A stretch of DNA of 64,000 bases from Desulfofustis glycolicus DSM 9705 (GCF_900130015.1 NZ_FQXS01000001.1:124001-188000); one strand, 5' to 3'. Counted from the first letter of the stretch, positions 9,252 through 18,875 are shown. Notes: generated by a model not told the origin, from the sequence alone. Numbers and translations are program-made.

Positions 9252-10865
9252 ATGGAAACACGATACTCCCTTCGCCTTCTCAAAGGAGATTTTTTCGGCG
9301 GCCTGACCGCCGGCGTCGTCGCGCTGCCTCTGGCGCTGGCTTTCGGCGTGGCCAGCGGTCTCGGCGCGGTCAACGGTCTCTACGGCGCCATCGCCCTCGG
9401 CCTGCTCGCTGCGCTCTTCGGCGGAACTCCCTCACAGATCTCCGGTCCCACCGGTCCGATGACGGTTATCGTCGCCGCCGCCATCACCTCGTTTGCCGGC
9501 GACATCTCGCCCGTTTTTGCCGTTATTTTCCTTGCCGGTATGATGCAGATCGCGCTCGGTTTCCTCAAAGTCGGCGTCTTCGTGCGCTATATCCCGTACC
9601 CGGTCATCTCCGGATTTATGAGCGGTATCGGAGTGATCATCATCCTCATTCAACTGCATCCACTGCTCGGCAATCCGGCCGTCGGTTCGCCGCTGACCGC
9701 GGTACTCCAGCTACCCGCGGCCATCGCCGCCATCAACCCGGCCAGTCTGCTGCTTGCCCTGATCACCATGATCATCGTCTTTTTCACTCCGGCACCGATC
9801 TCCCGCGTCGTCCCCTCACCATTGATTGCGCTGCTAGCCGGCACCGGTCTTGCCCTGATTCTGCCCTGGCCGGTGGCGACCATCGGAGAGATCCCCTCGG
9901 GGTTACCCCATTTCGGCCTTCCCCTCGTCCCGCTGGAGCTACTGCCCAAGATCATGCCCCTGGCCGTGGCCTTGGCCATTCTCGGCACCATCGATTCGCT
10001 GCTGACCTCGGTGGTCGCCGACTCGATGACCAAGACCAGGCACGATTCCAACCGGGAACTCTTCGGCCAGGGTCTCGGCAACATGGCCGCCGGACTCATC
10101 GCCGGCCTGCCCGGGGCGGGAGCGACAATGCGCACCGTGGTCAATATCAAGACTGGGGGAACGACCAGGGTCTCCGGCGTGATTCACGCCGTTTTCCTGC
10201 TGGCCGTGCTGCTCGGCCTGGGCCCCTTCGCTTCGCTGATTCCGCTGCCGGTACTGGCCGGCATCCTGATGAAGGTCGGCGTCGACATCCTCGATTACCG
10301 GCTGCTGCGGCTGATCAAGCGCATCCCGCGCCAGGACTTGCTGGTCATGCTGACTGTGTTCTTTTTCACGGTCTTCGTCGATCTGATCGTTGCTGTCGGC
10401 GTCGGCGTTACACTGGCCTCGCTGATGATCACCTACCGACTCGCCAACCAGGCACGGATCGAGGTGATGGGAGTGCCCCACCACGAGTGGCAACGCGATC
10501 TCGAAAAAAGCCTTGAGGAAGAAACCGATTACCAGATCCGCACCATCTCGGTGATGGGCGCCTTTTTCTTCGGTTCCACCGCCAAGATGCAGAAACAGGT
10601 CAGCACGCTGATCGGCACCAGGGTGGTCATCATCAATTGTCTCGATGTCCCCTTTTTCGACCTCTCCGGCCTGTTCGCGCTGAGCGAAATGATCGATCGC
10701 CTGAAAAGCCAGCAGATCAAACCGATCCTGGTGGTCCGCGAGGCGGTGGGCATCAGGCGGCAGATGCTGGCAATGGGCTATGCCGACCTGCTCGGCACCG
10801 ACGGCCTGCAGACCGACTACAACGTCGCCCTGCACCTGGCTTGGGACTATATCGACCAATATTGA
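9252..10865 (+). CDS. SulP-family anion transporter with STAS domain
   Basis: A 537-residue membrane protein. The SLC26/SulP core (about 15-410) opens with GDFFGGLTAGVVALPLALAF and includes SGPTGPMTV, the conserved anion-site region; a cytosolic STAS domain (about 430-537) follows, with DLSGLFALSEM. The family carries sulfate, bicarbonate, chloride or nitrate; the substrate here is not decidable. I chose the ATG at 9252 because the family sequence starts there; a GTG at 9198 in the same frame is possible. No strong ribosome site is visible. The palindrome at 9080-9093 lies 159 bases upstream, linking it to the hcp locus. If the regulator is HcpR-like, sulfate or nitrate/nitrite traffic is a reasonable guess. 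Confidence 0.9.
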   Translation: METRYSLRLLKGDFFGGLTAGVVALPLALAFGVASGLGAVNGLYGAIALGLLAALFGGTPSQISGPTGPMTVIVAAAITSFAGDISPVFAVIFLAGMMQIALGFLKVGVFVRYIPYPVISGFMSGIGVIIILIQLHPLLGNPAVGSPLTAVLQLPAAIAAINPASLLLALITMIIVFFTPAPISRVVPSPLIALLAGTGLALILPWPVATIGEIPSGLPHFGLPLVPLELLPKIMPLAVALAILGTIDSLLTSVVADSMTKTRHDSNRELFGQGLGNMAAGLIAGLPGAGATMRTVVNIKTGGTTRVSGVIHAVFLLAVLLGLGPFASLIPLPVLAGILMKVGVDILDYRLLRLIKRIPRQDLLVMLTVFFFTVFVDLIVAVGVGVTLASLMITYRLANQARIEVMGVPHHEWQRDLEKSLEEETDYQIRTISVMGAFFFGSTAKMQKQVSTLIGTRVVIINCLDVPFFDLSGLFALSEMIDRLKSQQIKPILVVREAVGIRRQMLAMGYADLLGTDGLQTDYNVALHLAWDYIDQY

Positions 10866-10952
10866 GACTTGCTGGACACAGATTTCGGAACTGGCGTTTT
10901 GGCTTTATGGGTCTGCCGCGTTGGGAATGTCGTGTAGACTCAAATCAGCTAC

Positions 10953-10989
10953 CTGAGCAGGGCGAAGGCGATCCTTCAACCCTACTCAG
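10953..10989. terminator. Hairpin between convergent SulP gene and hcp
   Basis: CTGAGCAGGG (10953-10962) faces CCCTACTCAG (10980-10989) with one mismatch, and GAAGG (10964-10968) pairs with CCTTC (10973-10977). It sits 87 bases after the SulP stop and 14 bases after the hcp stop, as expected for a bidirectional terminator. There is no long T run on either side. Confidence 0.5.
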
Positions 10990-11003
10990 AGAAAATGGAA
11001 TGA

Positions 11004-12665
11004 TCAGGCGCCGGCCATCATCGCGGCGATGTCGTCCTGCACCGTGCCGATCGGCTTGATATCGAATTTTTCCACCAGTACCTTGGCCACGGCCGGTGAC
11101 AGGAATCCCGGCAGTGTCGGGCCGAGCCGGAGACCCTTGACGCCGAGGGCGAGCAGGGCCAACAGCACGGCTACCGCCTTCTGCTCGTACCAGGCGATAT
11201 CGTAGGATATCGGCAGTTCGTTAATATCACTGAGACCGAATACTTCTTTCAGTTTCAACGCGATCACCGCCAGCGAATAGGAATCGTTGCACTGGCCGGC
11301 GTCGAGTATCCGGGGTATGCCGCCGATATCACCGAGATTGAGCTTGTTGTAGCGATACTTGGCGCACCCGGCAGTCAGGATGACGGTGTCTTTTGGCAGA
11401 TTCTCCGCCACCTCGGTGTAGTAACCACGCGATTTCTGGCGACCGTCGCAACCGGCCATGACCACAAAGCGCTTGATCGCCCCCGACTTGACCGCATCGA
11501 CTACCTTGTCGGCCAGGGCCAGAACCTGATTATGGGCGAAACCGCCGACGATCTTTCCTGTCTCCAGTTCGGTGGGCGACGCGCAGCTTTTGGCCTGGGC
11601 GATCAATGCCGAGAAATCCTTGGCCCTGCCGGCCGGCCGGTCGGCGACATGCTTCGCCCCGGGATAGCTGACGATCCCTGTGGTATAGAGTCGATCCAGG
11701 TAGGTGCTGTCTTTACGCAATGGTACCAGGCAGTTGGTGGTCAACAGGATCGGGCCGTTGAACGACTCGAACTCGCTGACCTGACGCCACCAGGAGCCTC
11801 CATAGTTGCCGACGAAGTGCGGGTATTTCTTGAAGGCCGGATAGTAGTTGGCCGGTAGCATTTCACCGTGGGTATAGACATCGACGCCGCTACCTTCTGT
11901 CTGCTTGAGCAGTTCCTCCATGTCTTTGAGGTCATGCCCGCTGATCAGGATGCCGGGGTTGGTACCGACGTCGATATTGACTTCGCTGATCTCCGGGGCG
12001 CCATACGTGCTCGTGTTGGCCTCGTCGAGCAGGGCCATCGTGGTCACCGCTGTTTCTCCGGCTTTCATCACCAGCGCGATCATCTCGTCGACCGACAGAT
12101 CCTTGGTGGTCGAAGCCAAGGCCTCAAACATGAACTCGTCGATTTCCGGTTTGCGATACCCGAGGACTGATGCATGTTCGGCATAAGCGGCAATACCCTT
12201 AAGGCCGATAACCAGCATTTCGCGCAAGGAGCGGACATCGTCATTGACTGTAGAAAGCACACCGACCGATTTCGCTTTTTCGACAAACGAAGAGCTGCCT
12301 TCGCTCCATATGGCCGCATCCGGCAACTCACCGGCAAAATCGCTACCATACTTCTCCTTGTAAGCACTCAAAAATGTCTGCCGCAGTTTGTCCCGGCGGC
12401 TGAGTGCCTCCTCAATACGGGCGACAAATCGCTCGTCATCCCAGGCAGCGTTGGTAATGGTGGTAAACAGGCTCTGCAGCACAAAGTCGTCATTGCTGTG
12501 GTCCGCTTTTCCCATCTCTTTGAGTTTTTCACCGTACACCGCCATGCCGCGCAGAACGAAGAGCAGCAGGTCTTGGAGATTGGCGGTCTCTTCGGGCTTG
12601 CCGCAGACGCCCTTAATGGTGCAACCGGTGTTCTTGGCCGTTTCCTGACACTGGAAACAAAACAT
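11004..12665 (-). CDS. hcp: Hybrid-cluster protein (hydroxylamine/NO reductase)
   Basis: A 553-residue cytosolic iron-sulfur enzyme. The N-terminal cysteines C3-x2-C6-x8-C15-x5-C21 (MFCFQCQE start) match class I Hcp of strict anaerobes and bind a 4Fe-4S cubane. The hybrid 4Fe-2S-2O cluster ligands lie in later motifs such as [16 protein letters not shown] and [11 protein letters not shown]. Class I enzymes reduce hydroxylamine in vitro and NO in vivo, and support S-nitrosylation signalling. The ATG at 12665 follows AAGGAGGAG. It is divergent from a membrane polyferredoxin, and two TTGA[CT]-N4-GTCAA sites lie between them, fitting nitrosative-stress control. Confidence 0.95.
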   Translation of the reverse strand: MFCFQCQETAKNTGCTIKGVCGKPEETANLQDLLLFVLRGMAVYGEKLKEMGKADHSNDDFVLQSLFTTITNAAWDDERFVARIEEALSRRDKLRQTFLSAYKEKYGSDFAGELPDAAIWSEGSSSFVEKAKSVGVLSTVNDDVRSLREMLVIGLKGIAAYAEHASVLGYRKPEIDEFMFEALASTTKDLSVDEMIALVMKAGETAVTTMALLDEANTSTYGAPEISEVNIDVGTNPGILISGHDLKDMEELLKQTEGSGVDVYTHGEMLPANYYPAFKKYPHFVGNYGGSWWRQVSEFESFNGPILLTTNCLVPLRKDSTYLDRLYTTGIVSYPGAKHVADRPAGRAKDFSALIAQAKSCASPTELETGKIVGGFAHNQVLALADKVVDAVKSGAIKRFVVMAGCDGRQKSRGYYTEVAENLPKDTVILTAGCAKYRYNKLNLGDIGGIPRILDAGQCNDSYSLAVIALKLKEVFGLSDINELPISYDIAWYEQKAVAVLLALLALGVKGLRLGPTLPGFLSPAVAKVLVEKFDIKPIGTVQDDIAAMMAGA

Positions 12666-12825
12666 GATCACTCCTCCTTTTCGGGTTTGTTGGGCTGACA
12701 AATACGACTCCCGGAGACCAAGTGCGATGGTCGGCACACATAATCAACGGAGAAACCGGGTCGTTTCTTGAGCCCAGTTACGTGAGCTCTTCTTTCGATG
12801 GTAATGGATAATTGTCGAACAATGA

Positions 12826-12839
12826 TTGACGTATGTCAA
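12826..12839. promoter_or_regulatory. CRP/FNR-type palindrome TTGACGTATGTCAA
   Basis: A perfect TTGAC-N4-GTCAA site 160 bases upstream of the hcp start, in an AT-rich intergenic region. A second small palindrome, ATTGT-N3-ACAAT, begins at 12811. The placement before hcp is as expected for an HcpR-type regulator, which controls hcp in sulfate reducers according to comparative genomics. No regulator gene of that family is in the window. Confidence 0.6.
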
Positions 12840-13008
12840 GATTCCGATTTTTTCCTTTGCCGAATAAAAACCAGACAATAATGGTATTTTTTCGAAAAAA
12901 ATCGGATCTATCAGAAAGATAGGCAGAGCTGCCTGCGAAATTGATTATTTTTTACAGCTGCCGGAAAGATACTTCCGGCAAAACGACCGCACCTTATCCC
13001 GAGAGATT

Positions 13009-13022
13009 TTGATTCAAGTCAA
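13009..13022. promoter_or_regulatory. CRP/FNR-type palindrome TTGATTCAAGTCAA
   Basis: One mismatch from the TTGAC-N4-GTCAA consensus and 13 of 14 bases identical to the 9080 site. It lies 79 bases upstream of the preferred ATG (13102) of the polyferredoxin gene, so an activator bound here could serve a start site near 13050-13065. This argues against starting the gene at 13009, which would place the site inside the coding sequence. Confidence 0.5.
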
Positions 13023-13101
13023 AGAAAAAGAGATGTTTCGAAGTATCATAGCTACTATCAACCGTCATCGTATCCACCATAACCCGAAACAGAACCAGAC
13101 G

Positions 13102-14391
13102 ATGATACCCCGTATCCTGACCGTTATCTCCCTGCTTTTGCTTGGTGCCCACGCGTTGCGTACGGGTGATATCAACGACGCCTGCTTCTGGTTGCTCGGG
13201 ATCGGGCTGGCCGTTTCTCCGTGGCCCTGGACGTATTCCGCACTGGCCGGCCTGCTTGGCTTCGGGACATTTCTCTGGGTCGGCATCACCGTCGAGCTGG
13301 CACAACAGCGGCTGGCGCTCGGGCTGCCCTGGCTGCGTCTGGCGATAATCCTCGGTTCGGTAACCCTGATCTGTTTTGTCGCGGGGGGGTGGAACCTGCG
13401 CCGGGCGATGCAGCTGAAATCGGCCGACAACCTGGCGCCGGGCGGCGCGTTTCTGTTGACGGTGGGCGGCTTGTCTCTGGCCCGGCAGATGAGCTCGCTC
13501 GACATCTTGTTGGTCGACCGTTTTTTGCCGGGAGGCGGCTGGGTCGCGATCTTTCTGCTGGGCGTTTATGCCGCCTTGATCACCACCGTCATGCTCGACA
13601 CCGCCCAGTCGGCACGCTGGCGTCGCATCATCTGGACCGCTTTTTCCGTGGTCTTCTTTGCCCAGTTGCTGCTCGGCCTGGCCGGCCTGGAGAAATTCCT
13701 GATGACCGGCGCCCTGCACCTGCCGGTTCCCGCCCTGATCGCCGCCGGCCCGATCTTTCGCGGCGAGGGGCTCTTTATGATCATCCTCTTCGGTGCAGCC
13801 GTCATCCTGGTCGGTCCCGCCTGGTGCAGTTATCTCTGCTATATTGGCTCCTGGGACAACCTGGCCGCCACGGCCAACAGGCGGGCGACACCGCTGCCGA
13901 GCTGGACGCGGGCGATGCGCTGGCTGATCTGCATTGCCGTTCTCGGCCTGGCGCTGATCCTTGGTCGAATCGGTATGGCGGCACCCCCTGCGGCAGTGCT
14001 GGCGGCTGGGTTCGGTCTGGTCGGTGTGGGCCTGATGGTCCTCTGGTCACGCCGGACCGGCACGATGACCCACTGCCTCACCTATTGTCCGATGGGCCTG
14101 CTCGCCGATCTGTTTGGCAGGATCAACCCGTGGCGCATCAAGATCCACGACGGCTGCAATCAATGCGGCCGGTGCTCCCGCGTCTGCCGCTACAACGCAC
14201 TGACGCCGGCGGATCTTGCCGGAAGGAGGGCGGGCTTCACCTGCTCGCTATGCGGCGATTGCATCTCCGCCTGCCCGGACAACCATCTTCACTACACCTT
14301 CCCGGGCCTCGGAGATACGGCGGCCCGGGCCGTCTTTCTGGCCGTAGCGGTCAGCCTGCATGCCCTTTTTCTCGGTGTTGCCCGGCTCTAA
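13102..14391 (+). CDS. Membrane polyferredoxin (NapH/CcoG-like)
   Basis: A 429-residue protein with about ten membrane helices. A WCSYLCYIGSWDN segment and TYCPMG later recall the Cys-rich signatures of NapH/NosR/CcoG-type proteins. The C-terminal soluble part has two ferredoxin motifs, CNQCGRCSRVC and CSLCGDCISACPDN, for two 4Fe-4S clusters. It probably moves electrons from the quinone pool or membrane to a soluble or periplasmic acceptor. Divergence from hcp across a shared regulatory region makes Hcp a candidate partner. The start is uncertain: ATG 13102 opens straight into the first helix but lacks a clear ribosome site, and ATG 13033 is the alternative. Confidence 0.8.
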   Translation: MIPRILTVISLLLLGAHALRTGDINDACFWLLGIGLAVSPWPWTYSALAGLLGFGTFLWVGITVELAQQRLALGLPWLRLAIILGSVTLICFVAGGWNLRRAMQLKSADNLAPGGAFLLTVGGLSLARQMSSLDILLVDRFLPGGGWVAIFLLGVYAALITTVMLDTAQSARWRRIIWTAFSVVFFAQLLLGLAGLEKFLMTGALHLPVPALIAAGPIFRGEGLFMIILFGAAVILVGPAWCSYLCYIGSWDNLAATANRRATPLPSWTRAMRWLICIAVLGLALILGRIGMAAPPAAVLAAGFGLVGVGLMVLWSRRTGTMTHCLTYCPMGLLADLFGRINPWRIKIHDGCNQCGRCSRVCRYNALTPADLAGRRAGFTCSLCGDCISACPDNHLHYTFPGLGDTAARAVFLAVAVSLHALFLGVARL

Positions 14392-14483
14392 CCCCCATGA
14401 TGGGAAGTCACAAAAAGCAATGGAAATCGGCGTCGCGGTTGAAAGGGCTGGCCGGCCCTGCCGCCGGCTGGTGCGCTGCGACC

Positions 14484-14500
14484 TGATCGGTCACCGATCA
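14484..14500. repeat. 17-base palindrome between convergent genes
   Basis: TGATCGGT and ACCGATCA flank a single C. It lies between the ends of the polyferredoxin gene and the sigma-54 activator gene, eight bases from the latter's stop. The one-base centre is too tight for an RNA hairpin loop without opening base pairs, so it may be a protein site or a weak terminator with a small loop. Confidence 0.35.
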
Positions 14501-14507
14501 CCGCCAA

Positions 14508-15911
14508 CTAATTCGTCCGGAAATCATTAACAGACAAGTTGTGTTTGCGCAGCAGCGCGTAAAAATCGGCGCGGTGCTTGCCCGCCTCGCTCGCCGCCCG
14601 GCTGACGATGCCCCGGTGGCGTTCGAGGATCTGGATCAGGTAATCTTTCTCGAAGTCCGCCTTGGCGTGACGCAGTGGCGGGGTATCGTTTTCCGCAGAC
14701 AGCGAACCGCTGACGAGTTCCGGCGTGATCGTGTCACCGTCCGCCAGCGCCACGGCATACTCGATGGTGTTCTCCAACTCTCTGATATTGCCAGGCCAAT
14801 CCGCGGCCATCAATTTCCGGGCCGCAGCCGGCGCGATATGCTGCACCGATTTCCCGCTGTCCCTGCTGAACTGCTCGAGAAAATAGTGGGCCAGCGGCAG
14901 GATGTCCTCTTTTCGCTCCCGCAACGGCGGCAGAGTAATTGGGATGACGCGTACCCGGTAATAGAGATCTTCACGGAAACGCCCCTCTTTCATCTGCTGC
15001 TCCAGCCGCCGATTGGAGGCGGCGATAATCCTGACATCGACAGTTACCTTACGGTTGCTGCCGAGCGGATAGAACTCGCGTTCTTCGAGAATGCGGAGCA
15101 ATTTAGCCTGCATCGACAGCGGTAACTCCGCCAGCTCATCGAGGAAAAAGGTGCCGCCGTGCGCCTGGGCAAACAAACCGTCACGCCGGCCATCGGCACC
15201 GGTGAAAGCCCCCTTCTCGTAACCCAGCAACTCGCTTTCCAGCAGGTTCTCGGGTATCGCCGCACAGTTGATGGCGATGAACGGCCCGTCTTTGCGCCGA
15301 CTGGCCCCGTGGAGGCAGCGCGCCACCAATTCTTTTCCGGTACCGCTCTCCCCTTCGATATAGACATTTGCATCGGATACGGCGACCTGGCCGATCTTGG
15401 CCAATACGTCCTTCATAACATCGCTGTGAGCGATAATCCTGGCACAGGAGGGCGCCAACTCAGGCTGCGGGCTCGACGGTTTCGGTCGACCAACCGGTTC
15501 CTTTTGCCGTAATCCCAGGCACTGCTCGATCTGCCCGGCCAGCTGCGGACCGTCCACCGGCCCAACGAGGTAGTGGCAGGCACCGTGTTTCATCACCTCG
15601 ACCGCCCGCTCGATGCTTCCCTGGCCGGCAACGATGATCGTCGGCAGGCCGTGCTGCGTCTCACGCAACTCGTCCATCAGCAGAAAACCGTCTTCGCCGT
15701 TGTGCTGATCGTTGATAACGGCCAGATCGAACACCTGCCGCCTGATCAGCGTCAGCGCTTTTTTCCGGTCGGCAGCCGGTACCACTTGATAGCCGGCTGA
15801 CTGGAGATACTCGGAAATTTTCCGGGACCGGGCCGAATGATCGTCAAGGATCAGGATTACCTTTTCGTCGCGGTTGTGTGTTTTCGTCATCGTTTTCGAT
15901 GTTGTTCTCAT
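14508..15911 (-). CDS. NtrC-family sigma-54 activator, degenerate receiver
   Basis: A 467-residue regulator. A receiver-like domain (about 17-130) is followed by an AAA+ domain with GESGTGKE (Walker A), the GAFTGA sigma-54 contact loop and GGTFFLDEL (Walker B), then a Fis-type helix-turn-helix at the C-terminus. The receiver keeps the acidic pair D23-D24 but has Asn67 at the phosphoacceptor position, Ala95 for the conserved Thr/Ser and Gly117 for the conserved Lys, so phosphorylation looks impossible. The ATG at 15911 follows GAGGA. It lies 12 bases after the VTT-reductase fusion gene and is probably co-transcribed with it. No histidine kinase is nearby, in line with a phospho-independent regulator. 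Confidence 0.9.
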   Translation of the reverse strand: MRTTSKTMTKTHNRDEKVILILDDHSARSRKISEYLQSAGYQVVPAADRKKALTLIRRQVFDLAVINDQHNGEDGFLLMDELRETQHGLPTIIVAGQGSIERAVEVMKHGACHYLVGPVDGPQLAGQIEQCLGLRQKEPVGRPKPSSPQPELAPSCARIIAHSDVMKDVLAKIGQVAVSDANVYIEGESGTGKELVARCLHGASRRKDGPFIAINCAAIPENLLESELLGYEKGAFTGADGRRDGLFAQAHGGTFFLDELAELPLSMQAKLLRILEEREFYPLGSNRKVTVDVRIIAASNRRLEQQMKEGRFREDLYYRVRVIPITLPPLRERKEDILPLAHYFLEQFSRDSGKSVQHIAPAAARKLMAADWPGNIRELENTIEYAVALADGDTITPELVSGSLSAENDTPPLRHAKADFEKDYLIQILERHRGIVSRAASEAGKHRADFYALLRKHNLSVNDFRTN

Positions 15912-15923
15912 AATGTATCCTCG

Positions 15924-18065
15924 CTATCCTCGTCGCCAGGCATGGAACCGTTCCACCCAGCGCAGCAGGCCGTGCGGCACATGCTCCCGCTTCCAGGCGC
16001 CGGCTGCCATCTTGTTGGCATCGGCAAGGGTCGGGTAGATATGGATCGTCCCGAGGATCTTGTTGAGGCCGATATTATGTTTCATGGCCAGCACGTACTC
16101 GGCGATCAGGTCCCCGGCATGGGGACCGACAATGGTCACCCCGAGGATTTTATCCTTGCCCGGCTTGGTCAGGATCTTGATCCAGCCACGCTCCTCCCCG
16201 TCGGCAATCGCCCGATCGAGTTCCTCGAAACGGTAACGGATGACCTCGAAAGCGACACCCTGCCGGTGTGCTTCGGTTTCATTCAGGCCGACCCGGGCGA
16301 CCTCGGGATCGATGAACGTCGACCAGGGAATAGTCCGGTAATCGACCCGAAACGACTTGATACCGGCAAACAGCGCATTAACCGCGGCATACCAGGCCTG
16401 ATGGCCGGCGGTATGGGTAAACTGGTACGGTCCGGCAACATCCCCGGCACAATAGATGTTCGGGATAGAGGTGCGCAGGAAACCATCGGCCTCGACGGTC
16501 CCCGAGGAGCCGATGCGCACGCCGAGCTCTTCCAGACCAAACCCCTTCACGCTCGGTCGACGGCCGACGGCAACCAGAATCTGGTCGAAGGGGATCTCCA
16601 CGCGCCGGCCCTGATGTTCACAGAGAAGGATCTTGGTGTCATCTGAAACGATAACCTCGGTGGCGGCATGATCGACCAGCACGGTTACCCCTTCGGCCGT
16701 GAAGCGCTCACGAACCAATTCGGAGACATCCGGGTCTTCCCGAGGCATAATGCGCGGTCCCTTTTCCACTTGGGTCACCTGGCAGCCGAGCCGGGCGAAG
16801 GCCTGGGTCATCTCGGAGCCGATCGGGCCGCCGCCGAGAACGACGAGCCGCTCCGGTTTTTCCCGCAACTCCCAGAGACTGTCGGAGGTCAGATAACCGG
16901 CTTCGGCCAGGCCGGGGATCGGCGGCACAAACGGTACGGCCCCGGTAGCGACGATGATCGCTCTGGTCGTCAGCACCCGCCCGTCCACTTCGACGGTATA
17001 CGGAGAGGTGATCCGCGCCTCGCCGGTGATGACTTCAACGCCGAGACTCGTATAGCGTTCGATCGAATCGTGCGGCTCGACGGTGCCAATGACCTGCTGA
17101 ATCCGCTGCATCACTGCCGGAAAATCGACATCGAGTTCAGCTGCCCCAAGGCCGAATTCGGTGGAACGACGGCGATAGGCGGCCATCTTCGCTGAACGAA
17201 TCAGCGCCTTGCTCGGCACACAGCCGGTATTGAGACAGTCACCACCCATTTTGTGTTTTTCGATCAGCGCCACCTTGGCCTTGACGGCCGCGGCGATATA
17301 GCTGGAGACGAGGCCGGCACTGCCGGCGCCGATCACCACCAGGTTGTAGTCAAACCGTTCGGGCTTGGGATACTGCTTCAGCACGGCCCGGCTTTTGAAA
17401 AAATCCAAAGTTTTTTTGGCGATCAGCGGAAACAGGCCCAGCAGCACGAACGAGAGGAGCACCCCGGGGGACAGGATGCCGGAAAGACTGTCTATCCTGC
17501 CAAGTTGGGTACCGGCATTGACATAGACCGCGGTACCGGCCAGCATACCGATCTGGCTGACCCAGTAAAAGGTTCGGGCCGACATCCGCGTCAGGCCAAA
17601 GACCAGGTTGATCACGAAAAAGGGAAAGATCGGTACCAATCGCAAAGAGAACAGATAGAGCGCGCCTTCCCGGGCAACCCCTTCATTGACCGCTTTCAAC
17701 CGATCGCCGAAACGCGCCTGCACCCAGTCCCGCAGCAAAAAGCGGCTGACCAGAAATGCCAGTGTCGCGCCGATGCTGCTGGCAAAGGAGACGATCAGAA
17801 GGGCCCACCAAAAGCCGAACAACGCGCCGCCGGCCAGGGTCATCACCGCCGCTCCGGGAAGCGACAGCGCGGCCACGGTAACATAGAGCAGGAAATAGCC
17901 GCCGAAGGTCTTCAACCAGTGTTCCATCAGGTACGACTGCAGGAGTTCCTGCTTTTCCTTCAATTCGGCCAGCGTCAGATGACGATGCAGATCGAGAGCG
18001 AAAAACAGCCCGACCAGCACGGCGATCCCAACGATAATAAGTAACTTGCTCCAACGAGCTGACAT
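15924..18065 (-). CDS. VTT (DedA-like) domain fused to flavin disulfide reductase
   Basis: A 713-residue fusion. Residues about 5-230 are a membrane VTT/TVP38-type domain; residues 238-713 are a pyridine nucleotide-disulfide oxidoreductase with FAD motif GAGSAG (246-251), redox-active C277-x4-C282 (GGDCLNTGC), NAD motif GGGPIGSE and the dimerisation domain. The position of the catalytic His-Glu pair of lipoamide dehydrogenase reads HIYPTLAD, so His is Tyr and Glu is Asp, as in mercuric-reductase-like relatives. It may act on a membrane-associated or small thiol or metal substrate. GAGGGAG precedes the ATG at 18065. It lies between a TetR gene and a sigma-54 activator on the same strand. Confidence 0.86.
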   Translation of the reverse strand: MSARWSKLLIIVGIAVLVGLFFALDLHRHLTLAELKEKQELLQSYLMEHWLKTFGGYFLLYVTVAALSLPGAAVMTLAGGALFGFWWALLIVSFASSIGATLAFLVSRFLLRDWVQARFGDRLKAVNEGVAREGALYLFSLRLVPIFPFFVINLVFGLTRMSARTFYWVSQIGMLAGTAVYVNAGTQLGRIDSLSGILSPGVLLSFVLLGLFPLIAKKTLDFFKSRAVLKQYPKPERFDYNLVVIGAGSAGLVSSYIAAAVKAKVALIEKHKMGGDCLNTGCVPSKALIRSAKMAAYRRRSTEFGLGAAELDVDFPAVMQRIQQVIGTVEPHDSIERYTSLGVEVITGEARITSPYTVEVDGRVLTTRAIIVATGAVPFVPPIPGLAEAGYLTSDSLWELREKPERLVVLGGGPIGSEMTQAFARLGCQVTQVEKGPRIMPREDPDVSELVRERFTAEGVTVLVDHAATEVIVSDDTKILLCEHQGRRVEIPFDQILVAVGRRPSVKGFGLEELGVRIGSSGTVEADGFLRTSIPNIYCAGDVAGPYQFTHTAGHQAWYAAVNALFAGIKSFRVDYRTIPWSTFIDPEVARVGLNETEAHRQGVAFEVIRYRFEELDRAIADGEERGWIKILTKPGKDKILGVTIVGPHAGDLIAEYVLAMKHNIGLNKILGTIHIYPTLADANKMAAGAWKREHVPHGLLRWVERFHAWRRG

Positions 18066-18210
18066 GGTTATCTCCCTCTCGAATGACGGATATCTAGCGG
18101 CACTTGGGTACGGGCATCCATGCCTTCCTGAAAATGACAAAGCGGAAGGTGTCTCTCACAATTACTACCATGCACCAGCCGGTCTCCGAGCGCCTGTCGC
18201 ATGTGCCACC

Positions 18211-18864
18211 TCATCCTTCTTCCCCGACGGCACGCCTGCGGGCAGACGGCGAATGCCTGATTATTACCGGCGACTCAGCTACCTTCAGATCCAGCATGCG
18301 GCGCAGGGTGTCCAAAACGTGGACAAGCGGTTCTTCTCGTTTGTTCAGTCGGGACAACATAATCGCGCCTTCCAGTGCACTGACCACAAAGCCGGCCAGA
18401 TCCGCCGCCGCCAGATCGCTGCGCACCTCTCCGGAAGCCTGCGCCGCTGCAATAGTTTCCTGCAGGCTTTCAATCCACTCGGTAAAAACATCGGCAACCA
18501 ACGCAGCGAGCTGCGGAGCATTATCACTGGCTTCAAGCGCTGTATTGCCGAACAGGCAGCCGCCGACAAACCCTTTATCGCGATTCCGCTCGAGGGCCTG
18601 GCGAAAGAAATTTTCCAGTCTGGTGCCCGGCGTCGGGCCCTGCAACGAAGTTTCAAGAAAGTGCCTGAACCGCTCGTGGGCTTTCCTCAGCACTTCGGCG
18701 GCAACCGCTTCCTTACCCGAAAAATGGAAATAGAGATTGCCCTTGGTGGTTCCCGTCGCCGCCAGCAGATCATTGATCGTCGTCGACAGGAAACCTTTGC
18801 GATGAAAGACCTGCGTCGCCTGATCGATAATTTTTGCCCTGGTTAATTCGCCTTTATGTGCCAT
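18211..18864 (-). CDS. TetR/AcrR-family transcriptional regulator
   Basis: A 217-residue repressor-type protein. The N-terminal helix-turn-helix spans about residues 8-55 (GFLSTTINDLLAATGTTKGNLYFHF), and the all-helical ligand domain follows with FVGGCLFGN, seen in the LmrA/YxaF-like branch. A 24-base imperfect palindrome at 18876-18899 lies 12 bases before the start, typical of autoregulation. The downstream VTT-reductase fusion starts 145 bases after the stop on the same strand and is the likely regulated target. The ligand cannot be predicted. Confidence 0.9.
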   Translation of the reverse strand: MAHKGELTRAKIIDQATQVFHRKGFLSTTINDLLAATGTTKGNLYFHFSGKEAVAAEVLRKAHERFRHFLETSLQGPTPGTRLENFFRQALERNRDKGFVGGCLFGNTALEASDNAPQLAALVADVFTEWIESLQETIAAAQASGEVRSDLAAADLAGFVVSALEGAIMLSRLNKREEPLVHVLDTLRRMLDLKVAESPVIIRHSPSARRRAVGEEG

Positions 18865-18875
18865 GATGATCTCCC

